This document shows, one piece after another, positions 17,949 to 26,624 of a stretch of DNA of 64,000 bases. Origin of the DNA: Pseudonocardia cypriaca (GTDB lineage: Bacteria; Actinomycetota; Actinomycetes; Mycobacteriales; Pseudonocardiaceae); contig NZ_VFPH01000001.1 of assembly GCF_006717045.1 (NCBI RefSeq), positions 682,001-746,000 of the forward strand, read 5' to 3'. Numbering within the stretch: the stretch's first letter is position 1; every line of letters begins with the position of its first letter. Both the position numbers and the translations under genes were made by a program. The notes beneath the pieces were generated by a model, which worked only from the letters and a program-made list of their open reading frames with translations, made no database searches and was not told the DNA's origin.

Positions 17949-19052
17949 GTGAGCGAATCGTACGAGGGCAAGCAGGTCGTGGGAATTGACCTGCACCGGC
18001 GGCGGTCGGTGCTGGTTCGCAAGACCGAGATGGGTGAGACGTTGGAGACGGTGCGGATCTCCAACGATCCGGAGTATCTGCGGCAGGTGATGGCCCGCGC
18101 TGGGGAGGCCCCGGAGGTGGTGCTGGAAGCGGCCTATGGCTGGTACTGGGCTGCGGACACCCTGGCCGAGTTGGGCGCGCACGTGCATTTGGCGCATCCG
18201 CTGGGGGTGAAGATGTTCTGCTATCGGCGGGTGAAGAACGACGAGCGGGACGCGGGGGATCTGGCTGATCTGTTGCGGATGGGTCGGCTGCCCGAGGCGT
18301 GGATCGCGCCACCGGCCACCCGGGAGCTGCGTGGTTGGGTGCGGCATCGGGCCAAGCTGGTGGCGTTGCGCTCGAGCTTGAAATCCCAGGTCCACGCCGT
18401 GCTGGCCGAGGCCGGGGTGCAGGTGCCGATGAGTGATCTGTTCAGCCCGGGCGGGCAGCACTTGTTGGCCGCGGCCCGGCTGTCGGTCGAATCACGCGCT
18501 CGGGTCGACTCCGCGCTACGACTGATCATTAACGTGGACTTCGAGGTCGAGTTGTTCGCCAAGTTGGTCACCAACCGGCTGCGCGAACATCCCGGCTACC
18601 GGGCGATCCAGCAGATCCCCGGGGTCGGGCCCACCTTGGCCGCGGTGTTCGTCGCTGAGATCGGTGACGTCACCCGCTTCCCCGGACCCGCGCAGCTGGC
18701 CAGCTGGGCCGGGTTGACCCCGAAACACCATGAGTCCGACACCACCGTGCATCGCGGCCGGATCACCAAACAGGGTTCCCGGTTGGTGCGTTGGGCTGCG
18801 GTGGAGGCGGTGCAGCGGGTCGGCGAACACACCCGCACCGGTGCGGTCCGGGAGCGGGTCGCTGCCCGCCGCGGCCGCAACATCGGCGTTGTTGCCGCCG
18901 CCCGCGAGCTGGTCGAGCTGGTCTACTACGGCCTACGCGACGGGCACATCCGCCGGCTCACCCCGCCCCAACCCCACACCCCGCCCCAACCCCACACCCC
19001 GCCACACATCCCGCCCCAGCCACACACCCCGCCCGGCAGATCGGCGGCATGA
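17949..19052 (+). mobile_element. IS110-family (DEDD) transposase
   Basis: A 367-residue transposase. The N-terminal DEDD RuvC-like domain shows GIDLHRR (D), EAAYGWYW (E) and KNDERDAGDLADLLRMG (DD). The C-terminal transposase_20 domain has the helix-hairpin-helix QQIPGVGPTLAAVFVAEIGD and the Ser-containing GSRLVRWAAVEA. The GTG start at 17949 has GAGGAG 7 bases upstream. The C-terminus carries an unusual run of PPQPHT repeats. IS110 elements encode a bridge RNA in a non-coding end. The 265-bp upstream region or the 3' flank could contain it, but no boundary can be drawn by eye. Confidence 0.92.
18962..19032 (+). repeat. 18-bp in-frame tandem repeat at the transposase 3' end
   Basis: About four imperfect copies of an 18-bp unit encode PPQPHT-type hexapeptides. 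They probably arose by slippage in C-rich DNA. They make the C-terminus longer and more Pro-rich than in typical IS110 transposases. Confidence 0.8.
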
Positions 19053-19957
19053 GCCGGCCGCCAACCGAGGTGGGCGCCGGTCGCACGGGTCATGACCCCC
19101 GTCCCAGCGCAAGATCACAGCGCGCAAGATCACAGCGCACGATCACGGCGCCGGGAACCACGGCGTGGTCGCCCCCTTGATTGACCCCGCTCACCGCGAA
19201 CCCGTCGCAGCACTCCATGCCCAACGGGCGAAGGGATGACCGACAGCCCTCAACCGGGCCTGTCCACCGCCGGGGCACCGGCACTGGAGCACGCACCCGA
19301 CCCTCGATCACCCGACCCCCGGGAGCCGCGAGACCACCCCCTTTTCTCCACCCTTGAACAGCGTGCGCCGCCCGGCGTCGGCATCAAGGACCTGCGGCCG
19401 CTACGCGGTCGACCCTCCGGGCCGATCCTTGACCCCGACGCCTCAGCCCGCCGCGCCCAAGAACAGGCCGGAGAACCGAGAAGAAAGATCAGCAGCCGCA
19501 ACCGCGGGTTGACCGGCCCCGCTCCTTCAGGGATGACCTGTGAGCCTCTGCGGCCCCTGGGGCATGCGGTGGGGGCGCGCGACGCCGCCAGGAGGCCGGT
19601 GCCGGGCATCTGGTTGTCCTCGCGTACCGCGTTGGTGCTCGCGCACCCCTTGTCGGTCCACGCAGCCGGTCGACGGGCAGCGTGGGCCGAGAACGGGGGC
19701 GTGACTGTCCGAGGATCACCTCGAGCAGCACACGAGGGTCCTGGCCGCGACCAGGTAGTACTGCTCGGGCCGATCACACCCGTCGGAGCGGTTCATGATC
19801 GCCGGTTGGGCGCGTTTCCGGACTGTTCTTGGTCAGTTTTCGCGCCGAAGCCGTGATCATGGTGGTGAGACCGGCCTTCGGTGGCGCCGCGCGCAGAAGG
19901 GGCAGGCCCGGGGCCTGCCCGCGAAGCGGGCCATCAGGGGTCACAGAGGCTCGCGGG
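19053..19957. other. Gene-poor stretch downstream of the IS110 transposase
   Basis: No frame here has convincing coding character or a recognisable protein. It includes GATCA-containing direct repeats at 19105-19145 and lies inside the long inverted repeats. Likely contents are the 3' end of the element, decayed mobile DNA, or both. Confidence 0.6.
19105..19145 (+). repeat. Three tandem GATCA-containing repeats
   Basis: Three successive units, CAGCGCAAGATCA, CAGCGCGCAAGATCA and CAGCGCACGATCA, lie about 50 bp after the transposase stop. The spacing (13-15 bp) suggests a short protein-binding array or an IS end. Confidence 0.6.
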
Positions 19958-20052
19958 TCAAGGGTCGCGTAGCGATCGCGGAGCGACGCGGAGCGCCCTT
20001 GAGGCGTGAGGGGCGGCCCCGCACGATGCGCGGCGCCACCGAAGGCCCGGGG
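19958..20052 (-). repeat. Right copy of about 95-bp inverted repeat
   Basis: It is the inverted partner of 17767-17864. It sits next to a smaller palindromic segment (GGCCCGCTTCGCGGGC-like, about 19917-19933) that also looks like dispersed-repeat DNA. Confidence 0.75.
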
Positions 20053-20110
20053 CGGGGTGGGCCTGGATGATGCACGGTGCCGTCGAAGGCCTGGTGAGGG
20101 GTGGGCCTGG
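20025..20110 (+). repeat. Two degenerate 42-bp direct repeats
   Basis: Units 20025-20066 and 20069-20110 both begin GATGC and end GGGGTGGGCCTGG. The first unit overlaps the right inverted repeat. They lie between the mobile region and the prm regulator gene, just beyond the regulator's 3' end. Confidence 0.65.
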
Positions 20111-20161
20111 CGCTATGTCGCCCGCGAGGCCGCCCGCCACCTTCTCGGCCACCGGACAGCT

Positions 20162-21985
20162 CTAGCCGCGGCGGCTCGCCTCGAGCGGGCTCGGCATCGT
20201 GATCCCGTACTCGCGGATCTTGCGGTAGATCGTCGCGCGGGACGAGCCGAGGAGGCGGGCGGCTTCGACCTTGTTGCCGTCGGTGTCGAGCAACGCCTCG
20301 ATGATCGCGTCGCACTCGATCGCCTCGAGCGGGGTGAGCACCCGGCGGGTGGTGATCCGGCACTCCGGTGGCAGGTCGCGGGCTTCCACCACGCCGGCGC
20401 GGCGCTTGGCCACGACCTTGCGTAGCACCTGGTGCAGCTGTTCGACGTTGCCCGGCCACCGGTTGCGCATGAGCACGTGCATGGCCTCCGGCGAGCAGGT
20501 GAGGGAGCCGCGGGAGAGTCGGGTGAGCAGGTGCGGCACCAGCTCGGCGACGTCCTCGATGTGGTGGCGCAGCGGCGGCACCTCCACCGTGCGTGGGAAG
20601 CAGCCCAGCAGGCCCGCGAGATCGGGGCTGCGCTGCCCGGGGTCGCAGGTGAGCGTGGCGACCACCCACGGGCGGTCCAGCTCGGTGGACTCGCGGTCGG
20701 GCTCGAGCGCGTCGGCGAGCGCGGCGACGCCGGCGGGGGGCAGCCGGTCGAGGTGGGCGATGACGAGCGTGCCTGCGTGTTGCAGCTCGCCGGACACCTC
20801 GGCGATCCACTGCGGCCCGTAGGCGTCGGCGTCGAGGACGCGCAGGTGGCCCGCGGGGGAGCGGTTGCGGTGCGTGGCGCGGGCGAGCGTCGCCTTGCCG
20901 ACGCCCGGCTCGCCCTGCAGGAGCAGCCACTCCCGCGCCTGGAAGTGCCGGTCGACGGCCTGCCCGCACTTCTTCCACGCCGTGCTGGAACCGACCGCGG
21001 TGGGCAGGGAAGGGGTGTACGCCGACGCGGTGACGGTCCGCTCGGCCGCGTTCATCTGCGCGACGAGCTGGACCTGCAGCACCCCGCCCGTCACGCCGCT
21101 CTCGCTGAAGCTGGGTTTGGCGTACGCGCGAGCGGTGTGCCCGCTGGGTAGGTCGATCACGAGCCTGCGGTCGCGCCCGGAGCCGAGGGCCTCCACCGCC
21201 TCGGCGAGCAGCGCCGCCTGGTCCCGCGCGTCGAAGAGCTCGCGCGCCCGGTCGTTCATCATCAGCAGGTCGGCGCCGATCGCGAACACGGCGCCCCGCG
21301 CGTGCCGGCAGGCCCTGAGGTAGTCCTGCAGCAGCAGGTGCTCGCGGCGCCCGGAGTGTTCGAGCAGGGCCTCCTCGATCCGGCGTCCGATGGAGGCCAC
21401 CGCGGCGGCCATCATGGCCCCGGCGTTGCGGCGCCAGCAGGTGAGGTCGACGACGCCGATCACGCGGCCGGTGCCGGGGTGCCGCACGGGGATGCCCGCG
21501 CATGCGAGGTCCTCGAGGTGCTCGACGTAGTGCTCGTGGCCGAACACCTGCGTGAGCCTGCCGCCCTCCAGGGCGCTGCCGATGCCGTTGGTGCCGACGT
21601 GGCGCTCGGCGTAGCTGAAGCCGGGGGAGAGCAGGACGCGGTCGAGGTGCGACTCGAGGCCGGTGTCGGCGGTGCGCCGGTCGAGCACGACGCCGTCGGC
21701 GTCGCAGAGGATCACGCTCACCGGCTCGGTGGCGAACTGGTCGGAGACCTCGGAGAGCACCGGCTCCGCTGCGCGGGCGAGCAGGGTGTCCGGGTCGACG
21801 TCGTCGTGGGGCAGCTCGATGTGGTCGGCGGGGACGTGCCACGCGAGTGACCGGGACCAGGAGGCCAGGATCGGCTCCCGGACGACGCCGGACCTGACGG
21901 GCTCCCTCGACAGGAACGACACGCGGGCGCGCGCGAGCTCCTCGGTGGCGGGTCCGGCCGGCACCCGCGCTCCGCCTCCAGCCAA
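20162..21985 (-). CDS. AcoR/MimR-type activator of the propane monooxygenase operon
   Basis: A 607-residue regulator divergent from prmA. The N-terminal half has a GAF-like domain (HVGTNGIGSALEGGR and GHEHYVEHLEDLACAG are typical of AcoR). An AAA-like domain follows with Walker A GEPGVGKATLA (about residue 345). A Fis-type HTH ends the protein (GNKVEAARLLGSSRATIYRK). The ESELFG...GAFTGA loop that contacts sigma-54 is missing and the Walker B acidic pair is replaced (LVIAHLDRL). Actinobacteria lack sigma-54, so it probably works without it, like MimR of Mycobacterium. The TTG start at 21985 follows GGGGAGG; GTG 21964 is an alternative. Confidence 0.88.
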   Translation of the reverse strand: MAGGGARVPAGPATEELARARVSFLSREPVRSGVVREPILASWSRSLAWHVPADHIELPHDDVDPDTLLARAAEPVLSEVSDQFATEPVSVILCDADGVVLDRRTADTGLESHLDRVLLSPGFSYAERHVGTNGIGSALEGGRLTQVFGHEHYVEHLEDLACAGIPVRHPGTGRVIGVVDLTCWRRNAGAMMAAAVASIGRRIEEALLEHSGRREHLLLQDYLRACRHARGAVFAIGADLLMMNDRARELFDARDQAALLAEAVEALGSGRDRRLVIDLPSGHTARAYAKPSFSESGVTGGVLQVQLVAQMNAAERTVTASAYTPSLPTAVGSSTAWKKCGQAVDRHFQAREWLLLQGEPGVGKATLARATHRNRSPAGHLRVLDADAYGPQWIAEVSGELQHAGTLVIAHLDRLPPAGVAALADALEPDRESTELDRPWVVATLTCDPGQRSPDLAGLLGCFPRTVEVPPLRHHIEDVAELVPHLLTRLSRGSLTCSPEAMHVLMRNRWPGNVEQLHQVLRKVVAKRRAGVVEARDLPPECRITTRRVLTPLEAIECDAIIEALLDTDGNKVEAARLLGSSRATIYRKIREYGITMPSPLEASRRG

Positions 21986-22054
21986 GCGGGCCTCCCCGAC
22001 AGCGGTGTCGATCCTCAGCGCGACCAGCGTAAACGGTCGGAGGCCGGCGCAGAC

Positions 22055-22069
22055 GTCTCATATTGAGAC
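22055..22069. promoter_or_regulatory. Perfect dyad in the prm divergent promoter region
   Basis: GTCTCA-TAT-TGAGAC lies 101 bp upstream of the prmA start and 70 bp upstream of the regulator start. Its symmetry and place make it the best candidate binding site for the MimR-like activator. No sigma-54 -24/-12 promoter is visible nearby. Confidence 0.55.
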
Positions 22070-22169
22070 CCCGTGTGCAAGGCGAAGGGAGTGTGATCGG
22101 GAACACGAGCGGTCGACACCCGCGCCGTCGACGACTCGCCGCCAACCCACCACCCCAGGAGGAGATGAC

Positions 22170-23822
22170 GTGAGTCGGCAGAGTCTGGCGAAGGCTCACC
22201 AGAAGATCCAGGAACTCGCCTGGGAGCCGATGTACCACGAGCCGTACATGAAGTACGGCACGGACTACACGTTCCGGAAGGCCGCGAAGAAGGACCCGCT
22301 GAAGCAGATCCTGCGCTCCTACTTCCCGATGGAGGAGGAGAAGGACCACCGGGTCTACGGCGCCCAGGACGGCGCGATCCGCGGCAACATGTTCCGCCAG
22401 GTGCAGGAGCGCTGGCTGGAGTGGCAGAAGCTGTTCCTGTCGATCATCCCGTTGCCGGAGATCTCCGCGGCGCGCTCGATGCCGATGCTGTTCCACACGG
22501 TGCCGAACCCGGAACTGCACAACGGTCAGGCGATCCAGATGATCGACGAGGTCCGCCACTCGACGATCCAGCAGAACCTCAAGCGCCTGTACATGAACAA
22601 CTACATCGACCCGGCCGGCTTCAACAACAGCCTCCGCGGGTTCCAGGGCGACTACTGCGGCACCATCGGCCGCCAGTTCGCCGAGGGGTTCATCACGGGT
22701 GACGCGATCACCGCGGCGAGCATCTACCTGACGATCGTCGCCGAGACCGCCTTCACCAACACGCTGTTCGTCGCGATGCCGGCCGAGGCGGCCGCGAACG
22801 GCGACTACCTGTTGCCCACGGTGTTCCACTCGGTGCAGTCCGACGAGTCGCGCCACATCTCCAACGGCTACGCGACCCTGCTGATGGCGCTGTCCGACGA
22901 GGAGAACCACCAGCTGCTGGCGCGCGACCTGCGCTACGCGTGGTGGAACAACCACCGGGTGGTGGACGCCGCCATCGGCACGTTCATCGAGTACGGCACG
23001 AAGGACCGCCGCAAGGACCGCGAGTCCTACGCGGAGATGTGGCGTCGCTGGATCTACGACGACTACTACCGGTCCTACCTCGTGCCGCTGGAGAAGTACG
23101 GGCTCACGATCCCGCACGACCTCGTCGAGGAGTCCTGGAAGCAGATCTGGGAGAAGGGCTACGTCCACGAGGTGGCGCAGTTCTTCGCCACCGGTTGGCT
23201 CGCCAACTACTGGCGGATCGACGGCATGACCGACGAGGACTTCGAGTGGTTCGAGTACAAGTACCCGGGCTGGTACGACCGGTACGGGAAGTGGTGGGAG
23301 AACTACAACCGGCTCGCCACCCCCAACGGCCACAACGCGATCGTGGCCGAGAGCGTCGACTACGTGTACCCGCACCGGTGCTGGACCTGCATGGTGCCGT
23401 GCCTGGTCCGTGAGGACATGGTCATGGACCAGGTCGACGGCCAGTGGCGCACGTACTGCCACGAGATGTGCCACTGGACCGACAAGGTGGCGTTCCGCCC
23501 GACCTACGAGGGGCGCGAGACCCCCAACATGGGCCAGCTCGTCGGGCACCGCGAGTGGGAGACGCTCTACCACGGCTGGAACTGGGCCGACGTGGTCAAG
23601 GACATGGGCTTCGTGCGCGACGACGGGAAGACCATGACCGCGCAACCACACCTCGATCTGGATCCCAAGAAGATGTGGACGCTCGACCACATGCGTCGGA
23701 TGCCCAACCTGCTGAGCCCGAACGTGCTGCTGAACGAGATGAGCGACGACGAGCGCGCGGCGTTCGCGGCCGACTACGTCCGTCAGGGACCGGCCGGGCG
23801 TCCCGCCCCAACCGACGCCTGA
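22170..23822 (+). CDS. prmA: Propane monooxygenase hydroxylase large subunit
   Basis: A 550-residue alpha subunit of a soluble di-iron monooxygenase (PrmA/MimA group). It holds the oxygen-activating di-iron site that hydroxylates propane and related substrates. Ligand candidates are E97 (LPEISAAR), E127/H130 (IDEVRH), E192 (AETAFTN) and E226/H229 (SDESRHI). The C-terminal part has the CWTCMVPC...YCHEMCHW cysteine/histidine-rich segment of the group. The GTG start at 22170 follows AGGAGGAG. The length matches PrmA proteins. It is the first gene of the operon and is followed by a 13-bp stem hairpin. Confidence 0.96.
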   Translation: MSRQSLAKAHQKIQELAWEPMYHEPYMKYGTDYTFRKAAKKDPLKQILRSYFPMEEEKDHRVYGAQDGAIRGNMFRQVQERWLEWQKLFLSIIPLPEISAARSMPMLFHTVPNPELHNGQAIQMIDEVRHSTIQQNLKRLYMNNYIDPAGFNNSLRGFQGDYCGTIGRQFAEGFITGDAITAASIYLTIVAETAFTNTLFVAMPAEAAANGDYLLPTVFHSVQSDESRHISNGYATLLMALSDEENHQLLARDLRYAWWNNHRVVDAAIGTFIEYGTKDRRKDRESYAEMWRRWIYDDYYRSYLVPLEKYGLTIPHDLVEESWKQIWEKGYVHEVAQFFATGWLANYWRIDGMTDEDFEWFEYKYPGWYDRYGKWWENYNRLATPNGHNAIVAESVDYVYPHRCWTCMVPCLVREDMVMDQVDGQWRTYCHEMCHWTDKVAFRPTYEGRETPNMGQLVGHREWETLYHGWNWADVVKDMGFVRDDGKTMTAQPHLDLDPKKMWTLDHMRRMPNLLSPNVLLNEMSDDERAAFAADYVRQGPAGRPAPTDA

Positions 23823-23838
23823 GCGCGGGCCAGGCGAG

Positions 23839-23870
23839 GGGGGAAGGCCGGCCACAACCGGCCTTCCCCC
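23839..23870 (+). terminator. Strong hairpin between prmA and prmB
   Basis: A perfect 13-bp stem (GGGGGAAGGCCGG / CCGGCCTTCCCCC) with loop CCACAA begins 17 bp after the prmA stop. It lacks a U-tract and sits inside an operon. It may act as a partial terminator or an mRNA-stability element that raises prmA over prmB. Confidence 0.65.
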
Positions 23871-23907
23871 TGCCGAACCCTGCTCTCTTCCCCGCCGAGG
23901 AGACACT

Positions 23908-24957
23908 TTGGGCGAGAAGCACGTCGTCCGGTTCGAACCGGTCGGCATCGAGATCGAGGTCGACGAGGACCAGACCATCCTCCGTGCGGCCGCCGAGCAG
24001 GGCGTCCAGCTCATGCACGGCTGCAAGGAAGGTCAATGTGCGGCGTGCAAGTCCTTCGTGCTCGAGGGCGAGGACATCGAGCTGGACCGCTACTCGACGT
24101 TCGCGTTGCCCGACTACGAGAAGGAGGAGGGGCAGACGCTGCTCTGCCGGGCGCATCCCTTCGAGGACCTGACCATCGAGCTCCTCAACTACGACGAGGA
24201 GATCATCCGTTCCGGGCTGCCGTTGCGGCGCGGCACGGTCGAGGTCGTGGCGATCGAGGCGGTCACCCACGACATGCGGCACCTGGTCGTCAAGCTCGTC
24301 GAGCCCGAGGAGATCAAGTTCTTCCCGGGCCAGTACATGGACTTCCAGGTGCCCGGCACGCAGGAGAGCCGGTCGTTCTCGATGGCGAACACGCCCAACC
24401 GGGACGGCCGCTTCGAGTTCGTCATCAAGACCTACCCCGACGGGCTGTTCTCCGGGCTGCTGGCCACCCGCCTCCAGGTGGGGGACCGGTTGGCGGTGGA
24501 GGCGCCGTTCGGCACCTTCACGCTCCGTGAGAGCCGCACGTCCGACCTGGTCTTCGTGGGCGGCGGCGCGGGGATGGCCCCGATGCTCGGACTCCTGCGG
24601 TCGATGGCCGAGCGGGGCATCGCACGCCGGGTGGCGTTCTACTACGGCGCCCGTGGGGCACGGGACCTCTGCTTCGAGAAGGAGCTCGCGCGACTGCAGG
24701 AGCAGCTGCCCGGCTTCACGTACGTGCCGGCGCTGTCCGAGCCGTCCCAGGACGACGAATGGGCGGGCGAGACCGGTCTGATCACCGATGTCGTCGCCCG
24801 GCACGAGTCCGACCTGGCCGGCAAGGACGCGTACGTCTGCGGCCCGCCGCCGATGGTCGACGCGGCGATCGCGGTGCTCACCCGGCTCGGCTGCAAGGCC
24901 GAACACATCTTCTACGACAAGTTCACCACCACCGGTGACCCGGAGGACCAAGCATGA
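23908..24957 (+). CDS. prmB: Propane monooxygenase reductase
   Basis: A 349-residue electron-transfer subunit that passes NADH electrons through FAD and a [2Fe-2S] cluster to the hydroxylase. The plant-type ferredoxin cysteines are C39, C44, C47 and C80 (HGCKEGQCAACK, LLCRAHP). The FAD motif RSFSMAN is at about 155 and the NAD motif GGGAGMAPM at about 218. YVCGPPPMVDA lies near the C-terminus. The TTG start at 23908 follows GAGGAGACAC. Its stop overlaps the prmC start (ATGA). Confidence 0.95.
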   Translation: MGEKHVVRFEPVGIEIEVDEDQTILRAAAEQGVQLMHGCKEGQCAACKSFVLEGEDIELDRYSTFALPDYEKEEGQTLLCRAHPFEDLTIELLNYDEEIIRSGLPLRRGTVEVVAIEAVTHDMRHLVVKLVEPEEIKFFPGQYMDFQVPGTQESRSFSMANTPNRDGRFEFVIKTYPDGLFSGLLATRLQVGDRLAVEAPFGTFTLRESRTSDLVFVGGGAGMAPMLGLLRSMAERGIARRVAFYYGARGARDLCFEKELARLQEQLPGFTYVPALSEPSQDDEWAGETGLITDVVARHESDLAGKDAYVCGPPPMVDAAIAVLTRLGCKAEHIFYDKFTTTGDPEDQA

Positions 24958-26141
24958 CCACGACCGAACGTCCGGAACGGAGCGTCCCGAAGCCGGTCTT
25001 CACGGACGCCGAGGCAGGGGCGCGTGAGTTCCCCGACTCTTCGGCGAGCGCCCGGCGCTACAACTACTTCGCACCAGCCAAGCGCAAGCAGACCCACTAC
25101 GAGGACGTCACCGTCGACGTCCAGCCCGACCCGCGGCACTACCTCACCCAGGGCTGGATCTACGGCTTCGCCGACGGCGAGACCGGCTACCCGCTGCACT
25201 GGACGAAGCTCAAGGCCTGGGGCGTCGACCAGCCGGAGCCGCAGCGTGGCCCGGGCACCGGCGGCATGCCCGTCGAGAACTGGCCTGCACACGGATGGCA
25301 CGAGTTCCGCGACCCCAACGAGGAGTGGGAACAGACCATCTACCGGTACAACGCCAACGTCGTACGGCAGTTGAACCAGAACATCGAGAACGCGCGCCAC
25401 GCGAAGTCGTTCGAGCAGTGGTCGACCAACTGGGTCCGGTTCGTCGAGCGCCACGTGGGCGCCTGGATGCACATCGAGCACGTGCTGGGCCTGTACGTGT
25501 TCGCGGCCAACGAGCGGTCCGCGCCGACCAACATGCACAACACGGCGCTCGCCGTGAACAGCGCGCACAAGATCCGGTTCGCGCAGGACCTCGCGCTCTA
25601 CAACCTCACGCTCACCGAGGAGATCGAGGGCTTCGACGGCACCGCGCACCTCGCCGCGTGGAACGGTGACGCGGAGTGGCAGGGCGTCCGGAAGGTGTGC
25701 GAGGCGCTCACCGCGATCGAGGACGACTGGGGCGAGGCCGTCCTCGCGGCGAACATCGTGTTCGAGCCGCTGCTCGGGGAGCTCTTCCGCAGCCACCTGG
25801 TGATGCAGTCCGCGTCCGGCCACGGCGACTTCGTCACGCCGACCGTCATGGGAGCGGGTGAGTACGACTACGCCCAGCGGGACCTGCGCTGGACGATCGC
25901 GTGCCTCGCGCCGCTCACCCAGGATCGTGAGTTCGCCGAGCACAACAAGGCGCTCATGCAGGGCTGGCTGTCGCACTGGGTGCCGCAGGCCCTCGAGGCC
26001 GCCCGCCAGCTGCAGCCGCTGTGGTCGCAGCCCGACGCCAAGCCCCCGCGGTTCGAGGACAGCCTCGACCGGGCCAAGAACCGGTTCGCCGGGATCTGCC
26101 GCGATCTCGGTCTCGCCACCCCCGAGGAGCTGAAGCAGTGA
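24954..26141 (+). CDS. prmC: Propane monooxygenase hydroxylase small subunit
   Basis: A 395-residue beta subunit of the di-iron hydroxylase. It has the ferritin-like fold of the alpha subunit without its metal ligands. Landmarks are RRYNYFAPAKRKQTHYEDV near the N-terminus, the central WVRFVERHVGAWMHIEHVLG and EEIEGFDGTAHLAAW. It is fully coupled to prmB (ATGA at 24954) and prmD (GTGA at 26138). Length and order match other actinobacterial prm/mim operons. Confidence 0.94.
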   Translation: MTTTERPERSVPKPVFTDAEAGAREFPDSSASARRYNYFAPAKRKQTHYEDVTVDVQPDPRHYLTQGWIYGFADGETGYPLHWTKLKAWGVDQPEPQRGPGTGGMPVENWPAHGWHEFRDPNEEWEQTIYRYNANVVRQLNQNIENARHAKSFEQWSTNWVRFVERHVGAWMHIEHVLGLYVFAANERSAPTNMHNTALAVNSAHKIRFAQDLALYNLTLTEEIEGFDGTAHLAAWNGDAEWQGVRKVCEALTAIEDDWGEAVLAANIVFEPLLGELFRSHLVMQSASGHGDFVTPTVMGAGEYDYAQRDLRWTIACLAPLTQDREFAEHNKALMQGWLSHWVPQALEAARQLQPLWSQPDAKPPRFEDSLDRAKNRFAGICRDLGLATPEELKQ

Positions 26142-26518
26142 CCACGGCAACGAATGCGTCCACCGCCCCGATCCGCTTCGAGTCCAACAGCACCGCCTCG
26201 AACATGTGCGGGTTCACGCTGATGAACAGCCAGGTCGGCGTGCTCATCGCGCACGTTCTGGAGCGGCTCGACAACGTGAAGGTCACCCACCTGCCCTCGA
26301 TGATCCGCGTCGACGGCCAGGGCCGGTTCGACGTCGTCTACGCCGACGTCGACGAGGAGGCGGGCGAGGAGGAGGGCTGGTTCAACGCCTCCGAGTTCGA
26401 GGAGGCGATGTCCACCCACTACGGCCGGATGGTCCACCTCGACGACCGCACGATCATGTTCGCCAACCCGGAGGACGCGGCCGAGTACCTGGACTTCGAC
26501 CTGAAGCCCATCAGGTGA
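26138..26518 (+). CDS. prmD: Propane monooxygenase coupling protein
   Basis: A 126-residue cofactor-free effector of the MmoB/DmpM family. It binds the hydroxylase and tunes oxygen activation and electron transfer. The conserved core includes NMCGFTLMNSQVGVLIAHVL and LPSMIRVDGQGRFDVVYADVDE. The GTG start at 26138 overlaps the prmC stop. A long stem-loop follows directly after its stop. Confidence 0.94.
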   Translation: MTTATNASTAPIRFESNSTASNMCGFTLMNSQVGVLIAHVLERLDNVKVTHLPSMIRVDGQGRFDVVYADVDEEAGEEEGWFNASEFEEAMSTHYGRMVHLDDRTIMFANPEDAAEYLDFDLKPIR

Positions 26519-26521
26519 GTC

Positions 26522-26565
26522 CCGTGGGTGGATACGAGTGCTCCGGCACTCGTATCCACTCACGG
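26522..26565 (+). terminator. Long stem-loop between prmD and groEL
   Basis: Bases 26528-26540 and 26547-26559 form a perfect 13-bp stem with loop CTCCGG. Outward pairing (one G-U) extends it to about 19 bp (26522-26565). It begins 3 bp after the prmD stop and is less GC-rich than its surroundings. It probably separates the monooxygenase transcript from the chaperonin and downstream genes, or protects the prmABCD mRNA end. Confidence 0.7.
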
Positions 26566-26624
26566 CTTCGTTGATCCGCCCCCGCGCAGCAGACCGACGT
26601 TCCGCAAATCCAGGAGGACAGAAC

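Noticed and set aside
18962..19032. Regular repeats that might be a CRISPR array
   Set aside because: The units are contiguous, lack unique spacers and are in frame with the transposase.
19236..19856. A 206-codon frame downstream of the IS110 transposase
   Set aside because: Low-complexity Pro/Arg composition, no start signal and no recognisable domain; better explained as non-coding mobile-element flank.
22000..22169. Search for a sigma-54 (-24/-12) promoter before prmA, suggested by the AcoR-like regulator
   Set aside because: No TGGCAC-N5-TTGC-like sequence was found and actinobacteria lack sigma-54.
23925..23945. GGTTCGAACC resembling a tRNA T-loop
   Set aside because: It lies inside the prmB coding sequence and no acceptor or anticodon stems surround it. 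No tRNA or rRNA gene was seen in the window.
19941..24026. A 1361-codon open frame on the minus strand across the prm regulator and prmA
   Set aside because: It is the antisense shadow of prmA and an out-of-phase copy of the regulator gene; the product is Arg/Val/His-rich with no domain.
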